64,000 nt of DNA from Burkholderiales bacterium (GCA_028868825.1 JAGWTU010000020.1:23796-87795); one strand, 5' to 3'; shown: positions 18,960-31,120, numbered from the stretch's first letter. The notes: generated by a model not told the origin, from the letters alone. Program-made: numbers and translations.

Positions 18960-20471
18960 TCAGAACCCCGGGGGCGTGCGGAGGTGGAAATCGGTCGCCT
19001 GCTGCAGCGCTTGCGCCGCGTGCAGCAGGGTCGCCTCGTCGAAATAGTTGCCGATCAGCTGCAGGCCCACGGGCATGCCCTCGGCGCCGAAGCCGGCCGG
19101 CACGCTCATCCCCGGCAGGCCGGCCAGGCTCGCCGGCAGCGTGAAGATGTCGGCCAGGTAGTTCGCGAGCGGGTCGTCGGCCTGCTCGCCGATCTTCCAC
19201 GCCACGCTCGGCGCGACCGGGCCGGCAATGACGTCGCAGTCCCTGAAGCAGGCCTGGAAGTCGTCGGCGATCATGCGGCGCAGCTTCTGCGCCTGCAGGT
19301 AATAGGCGTCGTAATAGCCGTGCGAGAGCACGTAGGTGCCGATCATGATGCGGCGCTTGACCTCGGCACCGAAGCCTTCGGCGCGGGTCTTGCGATACAT
19401 GTCGTGCAGGTCGCCATATTGCGCCGCGCGATGGCCGTAGCGCACGCCGTCGTAGCGGCCGAGATTCGAGCTCGCCTCGGCCGGCGCGATGATGTAGTAA
19501 ACGGGAATCGAGAGCTGGGTGCGCGGCAGGCTCACGTCGACGAGCGTGGCGCCGAGCTTTTCGAGCTCGGCCAGCGCGGCGCGCGTCGCCGCGGCCACAT
19601 CGGCGGCCAGTCCGGCGGGGAAGAACTCACGCGGCAGGCCGATGCGCAGGCCCTGCAGCGGTCGCGCGGCATTGGCCGAAGCGGCCGCCGCGGCACGTGC
19701 GGCGACCTCGGCGCGGCGCGCGCGGTACGGCGCCGGGTCGACGCTGGTGGCGTCGCGGGCATCGAAACCGACCATCGCGTCGAGCAGCAGCGCGCAGTCC
19801 TCGGCGCTGCGCGCCAGCGGCCCGGCCTGGTCGAGGCTGCTCGCGAAGGCGATCATGCCGTAGCGCGAGCACAGGCCGTAGGTCGGCTTGATGCCGGTGA
19901 CGCCGGTGAAGCTCGCCGGCTGGCGGATCGAGCCGCCGGTGTCGGTGCCGGTGGCCGCCGGCACCAGGCGCGCCGCCACCGCAGCCGCCGAGCCGCCCGA
20001 CGAGCCGCCGGGCACGCGCTCGCGGTTCCAGGGGTTGCGCACCGGGCCGTAGGCCGAGTTCTCGTTCGTCGATCCCATCGCGAACTCGTCGCAGTTGAGC
20101 TTGCCCAGCGTCACCGTGCCCGCGGCCTCGAGCCGCGCGACGACATCGGCGTCGAACGGGCTGGCGTAGCCGGCGAGCATCTTCGAGCCGGCTGTCGACG
20201 CCAGGCCGCTGCGCGCGTGGTCGGTGACGAAGATGTCCTTGTGCGCGATCGGCACGCCCGTGAGCGGGCCCGCCTGGCCGGCGGCGATCGCCGCGTCGGC
20301 GCGCCGCGCCGAGGCCAGCGCCGCCTCGGGGTTCGTCGCCAGGAAGGCGCCGAGGTCGGCGGCGCGCGCTATCGCCGCGAGTGACGCCTGCGTGACCTCG
20401 ACGCTCGACACCTGGCGCGCCGCCAGCGCCCGCGCGAGCCCCGCCACGCCCAGTTCTTGCAACTGTTTCAT
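18960..20471 (-). CDS. gatA: Asp/Glu-tRNA amidotransferase subunit A
   Basis: Amidase-signature subunit that hydrolyses glutamine and passes ammonia to GatB. 503 residues. The Ser-cisSer-Lys triad is in place: Lys in VPIAHKDIF near residue 74, cis-Ser in [13 protein letters not shown] near 150, and nucleophile Ser in [13 protein letters not shown] near 172. The ATG at 20471 overlaps the gatC stop (ATGA). A longer open frame upstream is a shadow of gatC. Confidence 0.96.
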   Translation of the reverse strand: MKQLQELGVAGLARALAARQVSSVEVTQASLAAIARAADLGAFLATNPEAALASARRADAAIAAGQAGPLTGVPIAHKDIFVTDHARSGLASTAGSKMLAGYASPFDADVVARLEAAGTVTLGKLNCDEFAMGSTNENSAYGPVRNPWNRERVPGGSSGGSAAAVAARLVPAATGTDTGGSIRQPASFTGVTGIKPTYGLCSRYGMIAFASSLDQAGPLARSAEDCALLLDAMVGFDARDATSVDPAPYRARRAEVAARAAAAASANAARPLQGLRIGLPREFFPAGLAADVAAATRAALAELEKLGATLVDVSLPRTQLSIPVYYIIAPAEASSNLGRYDGVRYGHRAAQYGDLHDMYRKTRAEGFGAEVKRRIMIGTYVLSHGYYDAYYLQAQKLRRMIADDFQACFRDCDVIAGPVAPSVAWKIGEQADDPLANYLADIFTLPASLAGLPGMSVPAGFGAEGMPVGLQLIGNYFDEATLLHAAQALQQATDFHLRTPPGF

Positions 20472-20767
20472 TCGATCACCTTGGGCACCAGGAACAGGCC
20501 GTCCTCGACCGCGGGGGCGCTGCGCTGGTTCGCCTCGCGCCGGTCGGGCTCGGTGACGGCGTCGTCGCGCAGCCGCAGCGCCACCGCCTGCACGGCCGAC
20601 AGCGGCGTGTACAGCGGCTCGACGCCGCGCGTCTCGACGGCACGCATCTGCTCGACGATGCCGAAGAAGCCGTTGAGCTGTTCGAGCATCGTCGCCTGTT
20701 CGGTGGCGGAGAGTTCGAGCCGCGCCAGATGCGCGATGCGGCTCACGTCCTGCGGGGTCAGGGCCAT
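20468..20767 (-). CDS. gatC: Asp/Glu-tRNA amidotransferase subunit C
   Basis: Small helical subunit that wraps around and stabilises GatA-GatB. 99 residues, starting [19 protein letters not shown], then [21 protein letters not shown] and ending FLVPKVIE, all typical of GatC. First gene of the operon; overlaps gatA by 4 bp. Divergent from mreB across 290 bp. Confidence 0.95.
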   Translation of the reverse strand: MALTPQDVSRIAHLARLELSATEQATMLEQLNGFFGIVEQMRAVETRGVEPLYTPLSAVQAVALRLRDDAVTEPDRREANQRSAPAVEDGLFLVPKVIE

Positions 20768-22104
<1,337 letters not shown>

Positions 22105-22131
22105 CGGCGCGCTGAGCGCCGCAGGCCTGCC

Positions 22132-23070
22132 ATGCCCCTGGGCACGCTGGACCGCACGCCGCCCCCCTTCTTCCGCCAGGGCCCCTCGGCGCTGACGAAG
22201 CTGGTGTTCTTCTCGGCGCTGGCGATCTTCCTGATGGTCGCCGACCTGCGCTTCAAGTTCGTCGGCCCGCTGCGTTCGACACTCGCCGTGGCGTTGCTGC
22301 CGGCGCAGCGCGCGCTGGCGGTGCCGATCGAGATCGCCCAGGGCGGCGGCGAATACCTCGGCGGCCTGCACCAGGCACTGGCAACCGAGCGCACGATCGA
22401 GCAGCGCATGGTCGCGCAGTCGGCACAGGCCCAGCGCGCCGGCGCGCTCGAGCGCGAGAACGCGCGGCTGCGCGCGCTGCTCACGCTCAAGCCGGCGCTG
22501 GCGGTGCGCTCGCAGCCGGCCGAGATCCTCTACGAGGCCGCCGACCCCTATTCGCGCAAGGTCGTGATCGACCGCGGCACGGCGCAGGGCGTCGTCGCCG
22601 GCGCGCCGGTGCTGACCGAGAAGGGCGTGCTCGGCCAGGTCACCCATGTCTATGCGCTGACCTCGGAGGTCACGGTGCTGACCGACAAGGACGCCGCGAT
22701 CCCGGTCATCAACACCCGCACCCAGCAGCGCGGCGCGGCCTTCGGCGGCCTCGGCGGCGGCCAGATGGAGCTGCGCTTCGTCTCGGCCAATGCCGACGTG
22801 CAGGTCGGCGACGCGCTCGAGACCGGCGGCCTCGACGGCGTCTACCCGCCGGGACTGGCGGTGGCGCATGTGACCGGGGTCGACCGCCGCGTCGAATCGG
22901 GTTTCGCGCACATCGTGCTCAAGCCCGACGCCGACCCCGATGGCGTGCGCCAGGTGCTGGTGCTCGAGCCGCTGTCGCTGCAGCTGCCGCCGCGGCCGGC
23001 CGCGGTCGCCGAGCCCAAGCCCGCGCGCGTGATCAATGCGCCGGGGCAGAAGGGGGCTTCGGCGCCATGA
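22132..23070 (+). CDS. mreC: Rod-shape-determining protein MreC
   Basis: Bitopic inner-membrane protein that links MreB to periplasmic PBP2. 312 residues: a membrane helix near 22-45 (LTKLVFFSALAIFLMVADLRF), a coiled coil near 85-120 (RAGALERENARLRALL), and the beta-barrel domain with RGTAQGVVAGAPVLTEKGVLGQV and VGDALETGGLDGVYPPGLAVA. It ends in a Pro/Ala/Lys-rich tail. Starts 27 bp after mreB. Confidence 0.95.
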   Translation: MPLGTLDRTPPPFFRQGPSALTKLVFFSALAIFLMVADLRFKFVGPLRSTLAVALLPAQRALAVPIEIAQGGGEYLGGLHQALATERTIEQRMVAQSAQAQRAGALERENARLRALLTLKPALAVRSQPAEILYEAADPYSRKVVIDRGTAQGVVAGAPVLTEKGVLGQVTHVYALTSEVTVLTDKDAAIPVINTRTQQRGAAFGGLGGGQMELRFVSANADVQVGDALETGGLDGVYPPGLAVAHVTGVDRRVESGFAHIVLKPDADPDGVRQVLVLEPLSLQLPPRPAAVAEPKPARVINAPGQKGASAP

Positions 23071-23095
23071 TCATGCTGAACCTGGAGCACGCGTC

Positions 23096-23617
23096 ATGAT
23101 CATGCCGCGGGGCACCGACCAGCTGCTGCTGCCGGTCAACCCGATCTTCATCGCCTTCACGCTGATGGCGGCGCTGGCGGTGAACCTGCTGCCGCTCGGG
23201 CGCCAGCCGGCGATGCCCGATCTGCTGGCGCTCGTGCTCGTGTTCTGGAACGTCCATCAGCCGCGCCGCGTCGGCGTCGGCTGGGCCTTCGTCTTCGGCC
23301 TCGTGATGGACGTGCACCAGGGCGCGCTGCTCGGCCAGCATGCGCTGTCGTATACGCTGCTGAGCTATGCGGCGATCTCGATCCACCGCCGCCTGCTGTG
23401 GTTCGGCGTCTTCGGCCAGGCGCTGCAGATCCTGCCGGTGTTCTTCGCCGTCCACCTCGTGACGCTGGCCGCCAGGCTGATCGCCGGCGGCATGTTCCCC
23501 GGCTGGTCGATGCTGATCGCGCCGCTGCTCGAGGCGGCGCTGTGGCCGCTGGCGACGATGCTGCTGCTGGCGCCGCAGCGCCGTGCCCCCGATCCGGACC
23601 GGAACCGACCGCTGTGA
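23096..23617 (+). CDS. mreD: Rod-shape-determining protein MreD
   Basis: Polytopic inner-membrane elongasome subunit. 173 residues with about five membrane helices; family cues are NPIFIAFTLMAALAVNLLP, MPDLLALVLVFWNVHQPRRVGVGWAFVFG and DVHQGALLGQHALSY. The ATG at 23096 follows CTGGAG at an 8-bp spacing; an ATG two codons later is also possible. The end overlaps mrdA by GTGA. Confidence 0.93.
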   Translation: MIMPRGTDQLLLPVNPIFIAFTLMAALAVNLLPLGRQPAMPDLLALVLVFWNVHQPRRVGVGWAFVFGLVMDVHQGALLGQHALSYTLLSYAAISIHRRLLWFGVFGQALQILPVFFAVHLVTLAARLIAGGMFPGWSMLIAPLLEAALWPLATMLLLAPQRRAPDPDRNRPL

Positions 23618-25665
23618 CCGAACTCAAGGACCTCGGACAGGAACTCGGGCGTTTCCGCGCCCGCATCCTGGCCGCCGCCGCCTTCGTGCTGCTGGCCTTC
23701 GGGCTGCTCGCCGCGCGCCTCGTCTACCTGCAGGTGTTCCGCCACGCCGAGCTGGCCACGCAGGCCGAGAACAACCGCATCGCCGTCGTCCCCATCGTCC
23801 CCAATCGCGGCCTCATCGTCGACCGCAACGGCGTCGTGCTGGCGACCAACTATTCCGCCTACACGCTCGAGATCTCGCAGCAGCGCATGCGCGACGCCGG
23901 CACCGACCTCGACCGCCTCGTCGACGACCTCGCCTCGGTGGTGACGATCGAGCCCAAGGACCGGCGCCGCTTCAAGCAGCTGCGCGACGAGCTCAAGGGC
24001 GCCGACTCGCTGCCGATCCGCACCCGGCTGAGCGATGAGGAGGTGGCGCGCTTCACGGCCCAGCGCTTCCGATTCCCCGGCGTCGACGTCAAGGCGCGGT
24101 TGTTCCGCAGCTACCCGCTGGGCGATGTCGCTGCCCATGTGCTGGGCTACATCGGCCGCATCAACCAGTCCGAGAAGGACGACATGGCCGACTGGGACGA
24201 GGCCGACCAGGGCAACTACAAGGGCACCGAATACATCGGCAAGCTCGGCATCGAGCAGAGCTACGAGCGCGAGCTGCACGGCAAGGCCGGCTTCGAGGAG
24301 GTCGAGACGAGCGCCGGCGGCCGCGCCGTGCGCCGCCTCAGCAGCCATCCGCCGACGCCGGGCGACAAGATCGTGCTGTCGATCGACGTCAAGCTGCAGA
24401 AGCTCGTCGAGGAGCTCTACGGCGACCGCCGCGGCGCGCTGGTGGCGATCGACCCGCGCAACGGCGAGGTGCTGGCCTTCGTCAGCAAGCCGACCTTCGA
24501 CCCCAACCTGTTCGTCGACGGCATCGACGTCGAGAGCTGGCGCGAGCTCAACGAGAGCATCGACCGGCCGCTGCTCAACCGCGCGCTGCGCGGCACCTAT
24601 CCGCCGGGTTCGACCTACAAGCCCTTCATGGCGCTGGCGGCGCTGAACACCGGCACGCGCTCGCCGGCGACGCTGATCAACGACCCCGGCTTCTTCATGT
24701 TCGGCGGCCGCCGCTTCGGCAGCCCGGAGAACGAGCGCGGCGGCATCATGAACATGCGGCGCGCCATCGTCGAGTCGAGCAATGTCTACTTCTACACGCT
24801 GGCCAACGAGATGGGCGTCGACCTCATCCACGACCAGCTGGAACCGATGGGCTTCGGCCGCAAGACCGGCATCGACCTCGAGGGCGAGGTCACCGGCGAC
24901 CTGCCGTCCACCGAGTGGAAGCGCCGCAAGTACAAGCGGCCCGAGCAGCAGCGCTGGTATGCCGGCGAGACGATCTCGCTGGGCATCGGCCAGGGCTACA
25001 ACAACTTCACGATGCTGCAGGAGGCGACGGCGCTGGCGACGCTGGTCACCGGCGGCCAGCGCTACAAGCCGCGCGTGGTGCGCGAGATCGACGACGCCAT
25101 CACCGGCCAGGTGCAGCGCGTCGCCGGCGATGCGTTGCCGCCGCTGCCGTTCAAGCCCGAGGACGTCGCGGTGGTGCTCGATGCGCTGCACGGCGTCACC
25201 ATCGAGGGCACCTCGCGCGTCGAATTCGCCGGCGCCGGCTACGCCAGCGGCGGCAAGACCGGGACGGCGCAGGCCGTGGGCGTGCGCGCCAACGAGAAAT
25301 ACAACGCCGCCAAGCTCGAGGAGCACAAGCGCGACCACGCGCTGTACATCGCGGTGGCGCCGATCGACCACCCGACCGTCGTGCTGGCGATGATCGTCGA
25401 GAACGCCGGCTGGGGCGCCGATGCGGCAGCGCCGATCGCGCGCCGCGTCTTCGACTATCTGCTGCTGGGCCAGTACCCGAGCGAGGAGGACATCGCCGCG
25501 GTGCAGGAAGGCAAGGGCAAGGCGCCGGTCGGCACGCCGCGGCGCGCCGCCGACGTGCCGTTGACGCCGACCGACCTCGCCGCGGTCGCCGCGGCGACGC
25601 CCGCGTCGGCAGCCGCATCCGCGCCGAGAATCGGCGCCACCGGCGCCGTGGCCTTGGCGCGATGA
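23614..25665 (+). CDS. mrdA: Peptidoglycan transpeptidase PBP2 (elongation)
   Basis: Class B penicillin-binding protein that cross-links new wall during elongation with RodA. 683 residues: one N-terminal membrane anchor (ILAAAAFVLLAFGLLAARLVYL), pedestal domain with RGLIVDRNGVVLATN near 66, and the transpeptidase motifs STYK (nucleophile Ser, near 335), SSN near 388, and KTGTAQ near 549. The C-terminal tail after about 640 is Ala/Pro/Thr-rich and likely disordered. Start GTG at 23614 overlaps the mreD TGA (GTGA). Confidence 0.96.
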   Translation: MTELKDLGQELGRFRARILAAAAFVLLAFGLLAARLVYLQVFRHAELATQAENNRIAVVPIVPNRGLIVDRNGVVLATNYSAYTLEISQQRMRDAGTDLDRLVDDLASVVTIEPKDRRRFKQLRDELKGADSLPIRTRLSDEEVARFTAQRFRFPGVDVKARLFRSYPLGDVAAHVLGYIGRINQSEKDDMADWDEADQGNYKGTEYIGKLGIEQSYERELHGKAGFEEVETSAGGRAVRRLSSHPPTPGDKIVLSIDVKLQKLVEELYGDRRGALVAIDPRNGEVLAFVSKPTFDPNLFVDGIDVESWRELNESIDRPLLNRALRGTYPPGSTYKPFMALAALNTGTRSPATLINDPGFFMFGGRRFGSPENERGGIMNMRRAIVESSNVYFYTLANEMGVDLIHDQLEPMGFGRKTGIDLEGEVTGDLPSTEWKRRKYKRPEQQRWYAGETISLGIGQGYNNFTMLQEATALATLVTGGQRYKPRVVREIDDAITGQVQRVAGDALPPLPFKPEDVAVVLDALHGVTIEGTSRVEFAGAGYASGGKTGTAQAVGVRANEKYNAAKLEEHKRDHALYIAVAPIDHPTVVLAMIVENAGWGADAAAPIARRVFDYLLLGQYPSEEDIAAVQEGKGKAPVGTPRRAADVPLTPTDLAAVAAATPASAAASAPRIGATGAVALAR

Positions 25666-25741
25666 AGCCCCCACGCTCACTTCGTTCGCTGCCCCCCAAG
25701 GGGGCTTTCAGTACCTTCGGAACGGCCGGGCGGTACTGAAG
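25665..25741. repeat. Double-hairpin intergenic element between mrdA and rodA
   Basis: AAGCCCCC (25665-25672) pairs with GGGGGCTT (25700-25707); inside it GCCCCCC (25691-25697) can instead pair with GGGGGC (25700-25705). A second stem follows: TTCAGTACC (25707-25715) with GGTACTGAA (25732-25740). The CCCCCACGCTCAC...CCCCAAGGGGGC pattern resembles an interspersed palindromic element common in Burkholderiales genomes (from memory, not searched). It interrupts an otherwise tight operon. Confidence 0.6.
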
Positions 25742-26902
25742 ATGAACGCCGTCTTCGAACGCGCATCGCCCTGGCTGCTCGTGCGCCGCATCTTCGGCGG
25801 TTTCGACTTCGCGCTGCTGCTGGCGGTGCTGATGCTGGCGACGATCGGGCTCGTCGCGATGTATTCGGCCGGCTACGATCAGGGCACGCGCTTCCCCGAC
25901 CATGTGCGCAACCTGCTGCTCGCCTTCGGCGTGCTCTTCCTGGCCTCGCAGGTGCCGCCGCAGCGGCTGCAGCAGCTCGCGGTGCCGCTGTATGTCGCCG
26001 GCCTGCTGCTGGTGCTGATGACGGCGGTGCCGGGCCTGGGCGTGACGAAGAAGGGCGCGACGCGCTGGATCCATGTCGGCATGGACATCCAGCCCAGCGA
26101 GATCCTGAAGATCGCGATGCCGCTGATGCTCGCCTGGTGGTTCCAGAAGCGCGAGGGCATGCTGCGCGTGGCCGATTTCTTCGTCGCCGCGCTGCTGCTG
26201 CTGGTGCCGGTGGCGATCGTCATCAAGCAGCCCGACCTCGGCACCGCGCTGCTGATCCTGGCCAGCGGCGTCTACGTCTTCTTCTTCGCCGGCCTGTCGT
26301 GGAAGATCGTCTTGCCGGTGCTGGGCCTGGGCACGCTGGCGGTCACCGCGCTGATCCTCGCCGAGGACCGCATCTGCGCCCCCGGCGTCGTCTGGCCGCT
26401 GCTGCGCGAATACCAGCAGCACCGCGTCTGCACGCTGCTCGACCCGACGACCGACCCCCTGGGCAAGGGCTTCCACATCATCCAGGGCATGATCGCGATC
26501 GGCTCGGGCGGCATCGGCGGCAAGGGTTTCATGCAGGGCACGCAGACGCACCTCGAATTCATCCCCGAGCGCACGACCGACTTCATCTTCGCCGCCTTCT
26601 GCGAGGAGTTCGGCCTCGCCGGCGTGATCGTGCTGCTGCTGGCCTTCATCTTCCTGATCTTCCGCGGCCTGATGATCGCCGCCGAGGCGCCGACGGTGTT
26701 CACGCGGCTGCTCGCCGGCGCCGTGACGCTGAGCTTCTTCACCTACGCCTTCGTCAACATGGGCATGGTCAGCGGCATCCTGCCGGTGGTCGGCGTGCCG
26801 CTGCCCTTCGTCAGCTACGGCGGCACCGCGATGGTCACGCTCGGGCTCGGGCTGGGCATCCTGATGTCCATCTCCCGCAGTCGGCGGTTGATGCCGTCGT
26901 AG
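25742..26902 (+). CDS. rodA: Peptidoglycan glycosyltransferase RodA (SEDS family)
   Basis: Polymerises glycan strands from lipid II in the elongasome, paired with PBP2. 386 residues with about ten membrane helices. SEDS signatures: GATRWIHVGMDIQPSEILKIAMPL near 108, IKQPDLGTALLILASG near 161, large periplasmic loop with QQHRVCTLLDPTTDPLGKGFH, HLEFIPERTTDFIFAAFCEEFG near 271, and PLPFVSYGGTAMVTLGLGLGIL near 356. It ends one base before the stop codon of the convergent kinase gene. Confidence 0.96.
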   Translation: MNAVFERASPWLLVRRIFGGFDFALLLAVLMLATIGLVAMYSAGYDQGTRFPDHVRNLLLAFGVLFLASQVPPQRLQQLAVPLYVAGLLLVLMTAVPGLGVTKKGATRWIHVGMDIQPSEILKIAMPLMLAWWFQKREGMLRVADFFVAALLLLVPVAIVIKQPDLGTALLILASGVYVFFFAGLSWKIVLPVLGLGTLAVTALILAEDRICAPGVVWPLLREYQQHRVCTLLDPTTDPLGKGFHIIQGMIAIGSGGIGGKGFMQGTQTHLEFIPERTTDFIFAAFCEEFGLAGVIVLLLAFIFLIFRGLMIAAEAPTVFTRLLAGAVTLSFFTYAFVNMGMVSGILPVVGVPLPFVSYGGTAMVTLGLGLGILMSISRSRRLMPS

Positions 26903-26903
26903 T

Positions 26904-28451
26904 TCAGGCCGGCGCCGGCGGCGCGGGCGGTGACGCCGGCGATGGCGCCTGCTTCACCGCGGCCAGCGGGAAGCGCACCGTGAACAGCGCCCCCGGGGCA
27001 TGCAGCGTCGCGCCGCTGCGCGTTCGCGCATCGTCGACCGTGATCTCGGCGCCATGGCGCTGCGCGACCTCGGCGACGATGGCCAGCCCGAGGCCGCTGC
27101 CGTCGACCTGCGTGTCGATGGCGCGGTAGAAAGGCCGGAACACGGCTTCGCGCTCGGCGGGCGCGATGCCGGGGCCGGTGTCCTCGACCTGCAGCACGAC
27201 GACCTGCCCGAAGGGGTCGGGCAGCACGCGGGCGGTCACCGCGCCGCCCTCGGGCGTGTAGCGCAGCGCGTTGTCGACGAGGTTGCGCACCATCTCGCTG
27301 AGCAGCACCGGTTCGGCCGACAGCCGCGTGCCCTGCGACGCATCGGGGCCCTCGTAGCCGAGGTCGATGCGGCGCTCGAAAGCGCGCGGCACGAAGTCGC
27401 GCACGACGGCGCGCGTCACGGCGGCGAGGTCCACCGTCTGGTGTCGCGCCGCCTGGCCGGTGTCCTCGGCGCGTGCCATCGCCAGCAGCTGGTTGACCAT
27501 GTGCGCCGCGCGCTGCGTCGAATGCGCGATCTGGCGCAGCGCATGCTTGAGCGAGGCCGGGTCGCTGCGCCCGCTGTCGATCTCGCGCGCCGCCAGTTCG
27601 GCCTGCATGCGCAGGCCTGCCAGCGGCGTCTTCAGCTGGTGCGCGGCGTCGGCGAGGAAATGGCGCTGCGTGGCGATCGTGCGGTCCAGGCGCTGCAGCA
27701 GGTCGTTGATCGCGCGCACCAGCGGCGCGACCTCGTCGGGCACGTCGCCCTCGGGGATCGCGCTCAGGTCGGTGCTCTCGCGGCGGCGGATGCGCTGCTG
27801 CAGCTCGGCCAGCGGGCGGATGCCGCGCGCCAGCGCGAACCACACGAGCACGACGGCCAGCGGCAGGATCACGAACTGCGGCAGGATCACCCCCTTGATG
27901 ATCTCGGTCGCCAGCTGCGCGCGCTTGCCCAGCGTCTCGGCCACCTGGACGAGCGCGTTGCCATGCTGCGAGCCGGCGGCGTCGAGCCAGAGATAGGCCA
28001 CGCGCACCGGTTCGTCGCCGACGGTGTCGTCGCGGAAGCGCACCGTCGGCTCGGCCGTCGGCACGCTGGCGTCGTCGGTCGGCACCGTCAGACCCGATTC
28101 GCCGGCCAGCAACTCGCCGCGGCGGCCCAGCACCTGGTAGTAGGTGCGGTCGTCGTCGTCGTCGCGCCTGAACACCGTCGCGGCGCGGTCGAGCTCGCTG
28201 CGCGAGCGCGCCGCCGGCAGCGTCGTGTCGGCCAGCTGCACCGTCGCCTGGCGCGCGAGCACGCGGGCCATGTCGGCCAGTTCGCGGTCGTAGGGCCGGT
28301 TGGCGATCGCCTGCGCGACGACCCAGGTCAGCCCCAGGCTCATCGGCCAGACGAGCAGCAGCGGGGCGAGCATCCAGTCGAGGATCTCGCCGAACAGCGA
28401 GCGGTGCTCGATCAGCGTCGCCGGCGACGGCTCCTGGCGCCCGCGCTGCAA
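26904..28451 (-). CDS. Sensor histidine kinase (TctE/QseC-like)
   Basis: Inner-membrane sensor partner of the response regulator just upstream. 515 residues: membrane helix near 27-50, a periplasmic sensor with a striking RRDDDDDRTYY run near 95, second membrane helix near 192-210, HAMP-like linker, dimerisation H-box FLADAAHQLKTPLAGL (His271), and ATP-binding boxes NLVDNALRYTP, DTGPGIAP and GSGLGLAIV. Start is a TTG at 28451, 7 bp after the regulator; the RSLFGEILDW block after it fits the N-terminus of TctE-type kinases. The TctE label suggests carboxylate sensing, but no tricarboxylate transporter is adjacent. Confidence 0.88.
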   Translation of the reverse strand: MQRGRQEPSPATLIEHRSLFGEILDWMLAPLLLVWPMSLGLTWVVAQAIANRPYDRELADMARVLARQATVQLADTTLPAARSRSELDRAATVFRRDDDDDRTYYQVLGRRGELLAGESGLTVPTDDASVPTAEPTVRFRDDTVGDEPVRVAYLWLDAAGSQHGNALVQVAETLGKRAQLATEIIKGVILPQFVILPLAVVLVWFALARGIRPLAELQQRIRRRESTDLSAIPEGDVPDEVAPLVRAINDLLQRLDRTIATQRHFLADAAHQLKTPLAGLRMQAELAAREIDSGRSDPASLKHALRQIAHSTQRAAHMVNQLLAMARAEDTGQAARHQTVDLAAVTRAVVRDFVPRAFERRIDLGYEGPDASQGTRLSAEPVLLSEMVRNLVDNALRYTPEGGAVTARVLPDPFGQVVVLQVEDTGPGIAPAEREAVFRPFYRAIDTQVDGSGLGLAIVAEVAQRHGAEITVDDARTRSGATLHAPGALFTVRFPLAAVKQAPSPASPPAPPAPA

Positions 28452-28458
28452 CAGCTGT

Positions 28459-29130
28459 TCAGGCAGCGATCTTCTCCAGGCAGTAGCCCAGGCCGCGCAC
28501 GGTCGCGATGCGCACCGGGCCCTGCTCGATCTTCTTGCGCAGGCGGTGGATGTAGACCTCGATCGCGTTGTTGCTGACCTCTTCGCCCCATTCGCACAGC
28601 CGCTCGACGAGCTGGTCCTTGCTGACGAGACGGCCGGCGCGCTGCAGCAGGACCTCGAGCAGGCTGAGCTCGCGCGCCGACAGCTCGACCATCTGATCGT
28701 TGATGTAGGCGACGCGGCCGGTGGCGTCGAAGGTCAGCGGGCCATGCTTGAGCAGGTTCGAGGCCGTGCCCAGGCCGCGCCGGGTGAGTGCGCGCACGCG
28801 CGCCTCGAGCTCCTGGAGCGAGAACGGCTTGGCCATGTAATCGTCGGCGCCGAGGTCCAGGCCCTTGACGCGCTGCTCGACGCTGTCGGCCGCCGTCAGG
28901 ATGAGCACCGGCACGCTGCTGCCGCGGCCGCGCATCTTGCGCAGCACCTCGAAGCCGTGCATCTTGGGCAGGCCGAGGTCGAGGATGAGGAGGTCGAACT
29001 CGTGTGCGGCGATCGCCGCGTCGGCCTCGCTGCCGTTGCCCACCTGGTCGACCGCGTAGCCCTGGGCACGCAGCGAACGCAAGAGGCCGTCGGCCAGGAC
29101 CTGGTCGTCTTCGGCGATGAGGATGCGCAT
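28459..29130 (-). CDS. Response regulator, OmpR/PhoB type (TctD/QseB-like)
   Basis: DNA-binding partner of the kinase. 223 residues: receiver domain with acidic pocket AEDD (residues 7-9), phospho-acceptor Asp51 in [12 protein letters not shown], Thr in LILTAADS, Lys in MAKPFSL, and a winged-helix domain with [25 protein letters not shown] and [17 protein letters not shown] at 29130. The pair sits back to back with recA (172 bp between starts); this placement next to recA is seen in related Burkholderiales. Confidence 0.92.
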   Translation of the reverse strand: MRILIAEDDQVLADGLLRSLRAQGYAVDQVGNGSEADAAIAAHEFDLLILDLGLPKMHGFEVLRKMRGRGSSVPVLILTAADSVEQRVKGLDLGADDYMAKPFSLQELEARVRALTRRGLGTASNLLKHGPLTFDATGRVAYINDQMVELSARELSLLEVLLQRAGRLVSKDQLVERLCEWGEEVSNNAIEVYIHRLRKKIEQGPVRIATVRGLGYCLEKIAA

Positions 29131-29249
29131 CACGGGTCTCCTGCGGGCTCCGGCTGGGCGCCAGACCCTTGTATTGGGACGGATTCTAGGCAAGCGCGTA
29201 AGCGGGCATCCCCCAGTTTCGGGCACCCCAAGGATTTACCCCGAAGGGA

Positions 29250-29280
29250 CTGTACGCATATCCAGCTTGTGCGCCATAAT
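29250..29280 (+). promoter_or_regulatory. LexA box and -10 element of recA
   Basis: CTGT-ACGCATAT-CCAG at 29250-29265 matches the LexA consensus CTGT-N8-ACAG except one base in the right half. CATAAT at 29275-29280 is the likely -10, so LexA bound here would cover the -35 region. The recA ATG is 23 bp further on. Confidence 0.75.
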
Positions 29281-29302
29281 CGCCCCAACCAAGGAGATGA
29301 CC

Positions 29303-30352
<1,050 letters not shown>

Positions 30353-30367
30353 GGCCGCGGGTCGGCG

Positions 30368-30823
30368 ATGGCGTTCGGCGCACCCTCGGTCAAGGGGCGG
30401 GCGCTGCGCTACCTCTCGCAGCGCGAGCACACCCGCGCCGAACTCGAACGCAAGCTCGAGAGAACCCTCGGCGACCTGCCCGACGCCGGCGCGCAGATCG
30501 CCGCCGCGCTCGACGACCTCGCCGCCAGCGGGCTGCTGAGCGAGGCGCGCGCGGCCGCGTCGGTGCTGCACGGCCAGGGCGCGCGCTACGGCGTGCGCCG
30601 GCTCAAGCAGACCCTGCAGTCCAAGGGCGTCGCGCCCGAATTGCTCGCCCAGACGCTGCAGCAGGCGCGTGCCACCGAATTCGAGCGTGCGCAGGCGGTC
30701 TGGCAGCGCCGCTTCGGCGCGCCGCCGGCCGACGCGGCCGAGCGCGCCCGCCAGATGCGCTTCCTCGCCGCGCGCGGCTTCGAGGGCGACATCATCCGCC
30801 GCCTCGTCCGCGGCGAAGACTAG
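30368..30823 (+). CDS. recX: RecA regulatory protein RecX
   Basis: Binds RecA filaments and limits recombinase and co-protease activity. 151 residues of three-helix RecX repeats: [23 protein letters not shown], then [22 protein letters not shown] and [16 protein letters not shown], ending [23 protein letters not shown]. Same strand and 15 bp after recA, so likely SOS co-regulated. Confidence 0.93.
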   Translation: MAFGAPSVKGRALRYLSQREHTRAELERKLERTLGDLPDAGAQIAAALDDLAASGLLSEARAAASVLHGQGARYGVRRLKQTLQSKGVAPELLAQTLQQARATEFERAQAVWQRRFGAPPADAAERARQMRFLAARGFEGDIIRRLVRGED

Positions 30824-31120
30824 ACGCTGCTCAGGTCGAGAATCGCGGTCCCGCGCCCGGATCTGTAAGGTTGTGCTGCGCAGCAGCATGCTAAATTCGC
30901 CGCCGCGCTGCGCCCGCAGCCATCGCCCCACCCCCAGCCATGCCTCCCCCTTCAGCGGCGGCCGACCGCCAGCCCCAGCAGCGCCGCGCAGCCATCGCGC
31001 CGGCCTGCAGGTGCCATGCGGCCACGCGCGGGTTCGCCGGGTCGATGTCCGATTGCCCGATGCGCCGGGTCCACCCGGCGGCGACGTTTCCCGAATGAGA
31101 CCCCAGAGCGAGGAACCCAG
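30824..31120. other. Intergenic region upstream of sucC
   Basis: 297 bp with no gene-like codon pattern. It contains a perfect palindrome TGCTGCGCAGCA at 30874-30885 and, just after it, CTAAAT at 30891-30896, the best -10 candidate for sucCD. TTGTGC at 30871-30876 is too close to serve as an ideal -35. The rest is C-rich. Confidence 0.4.
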
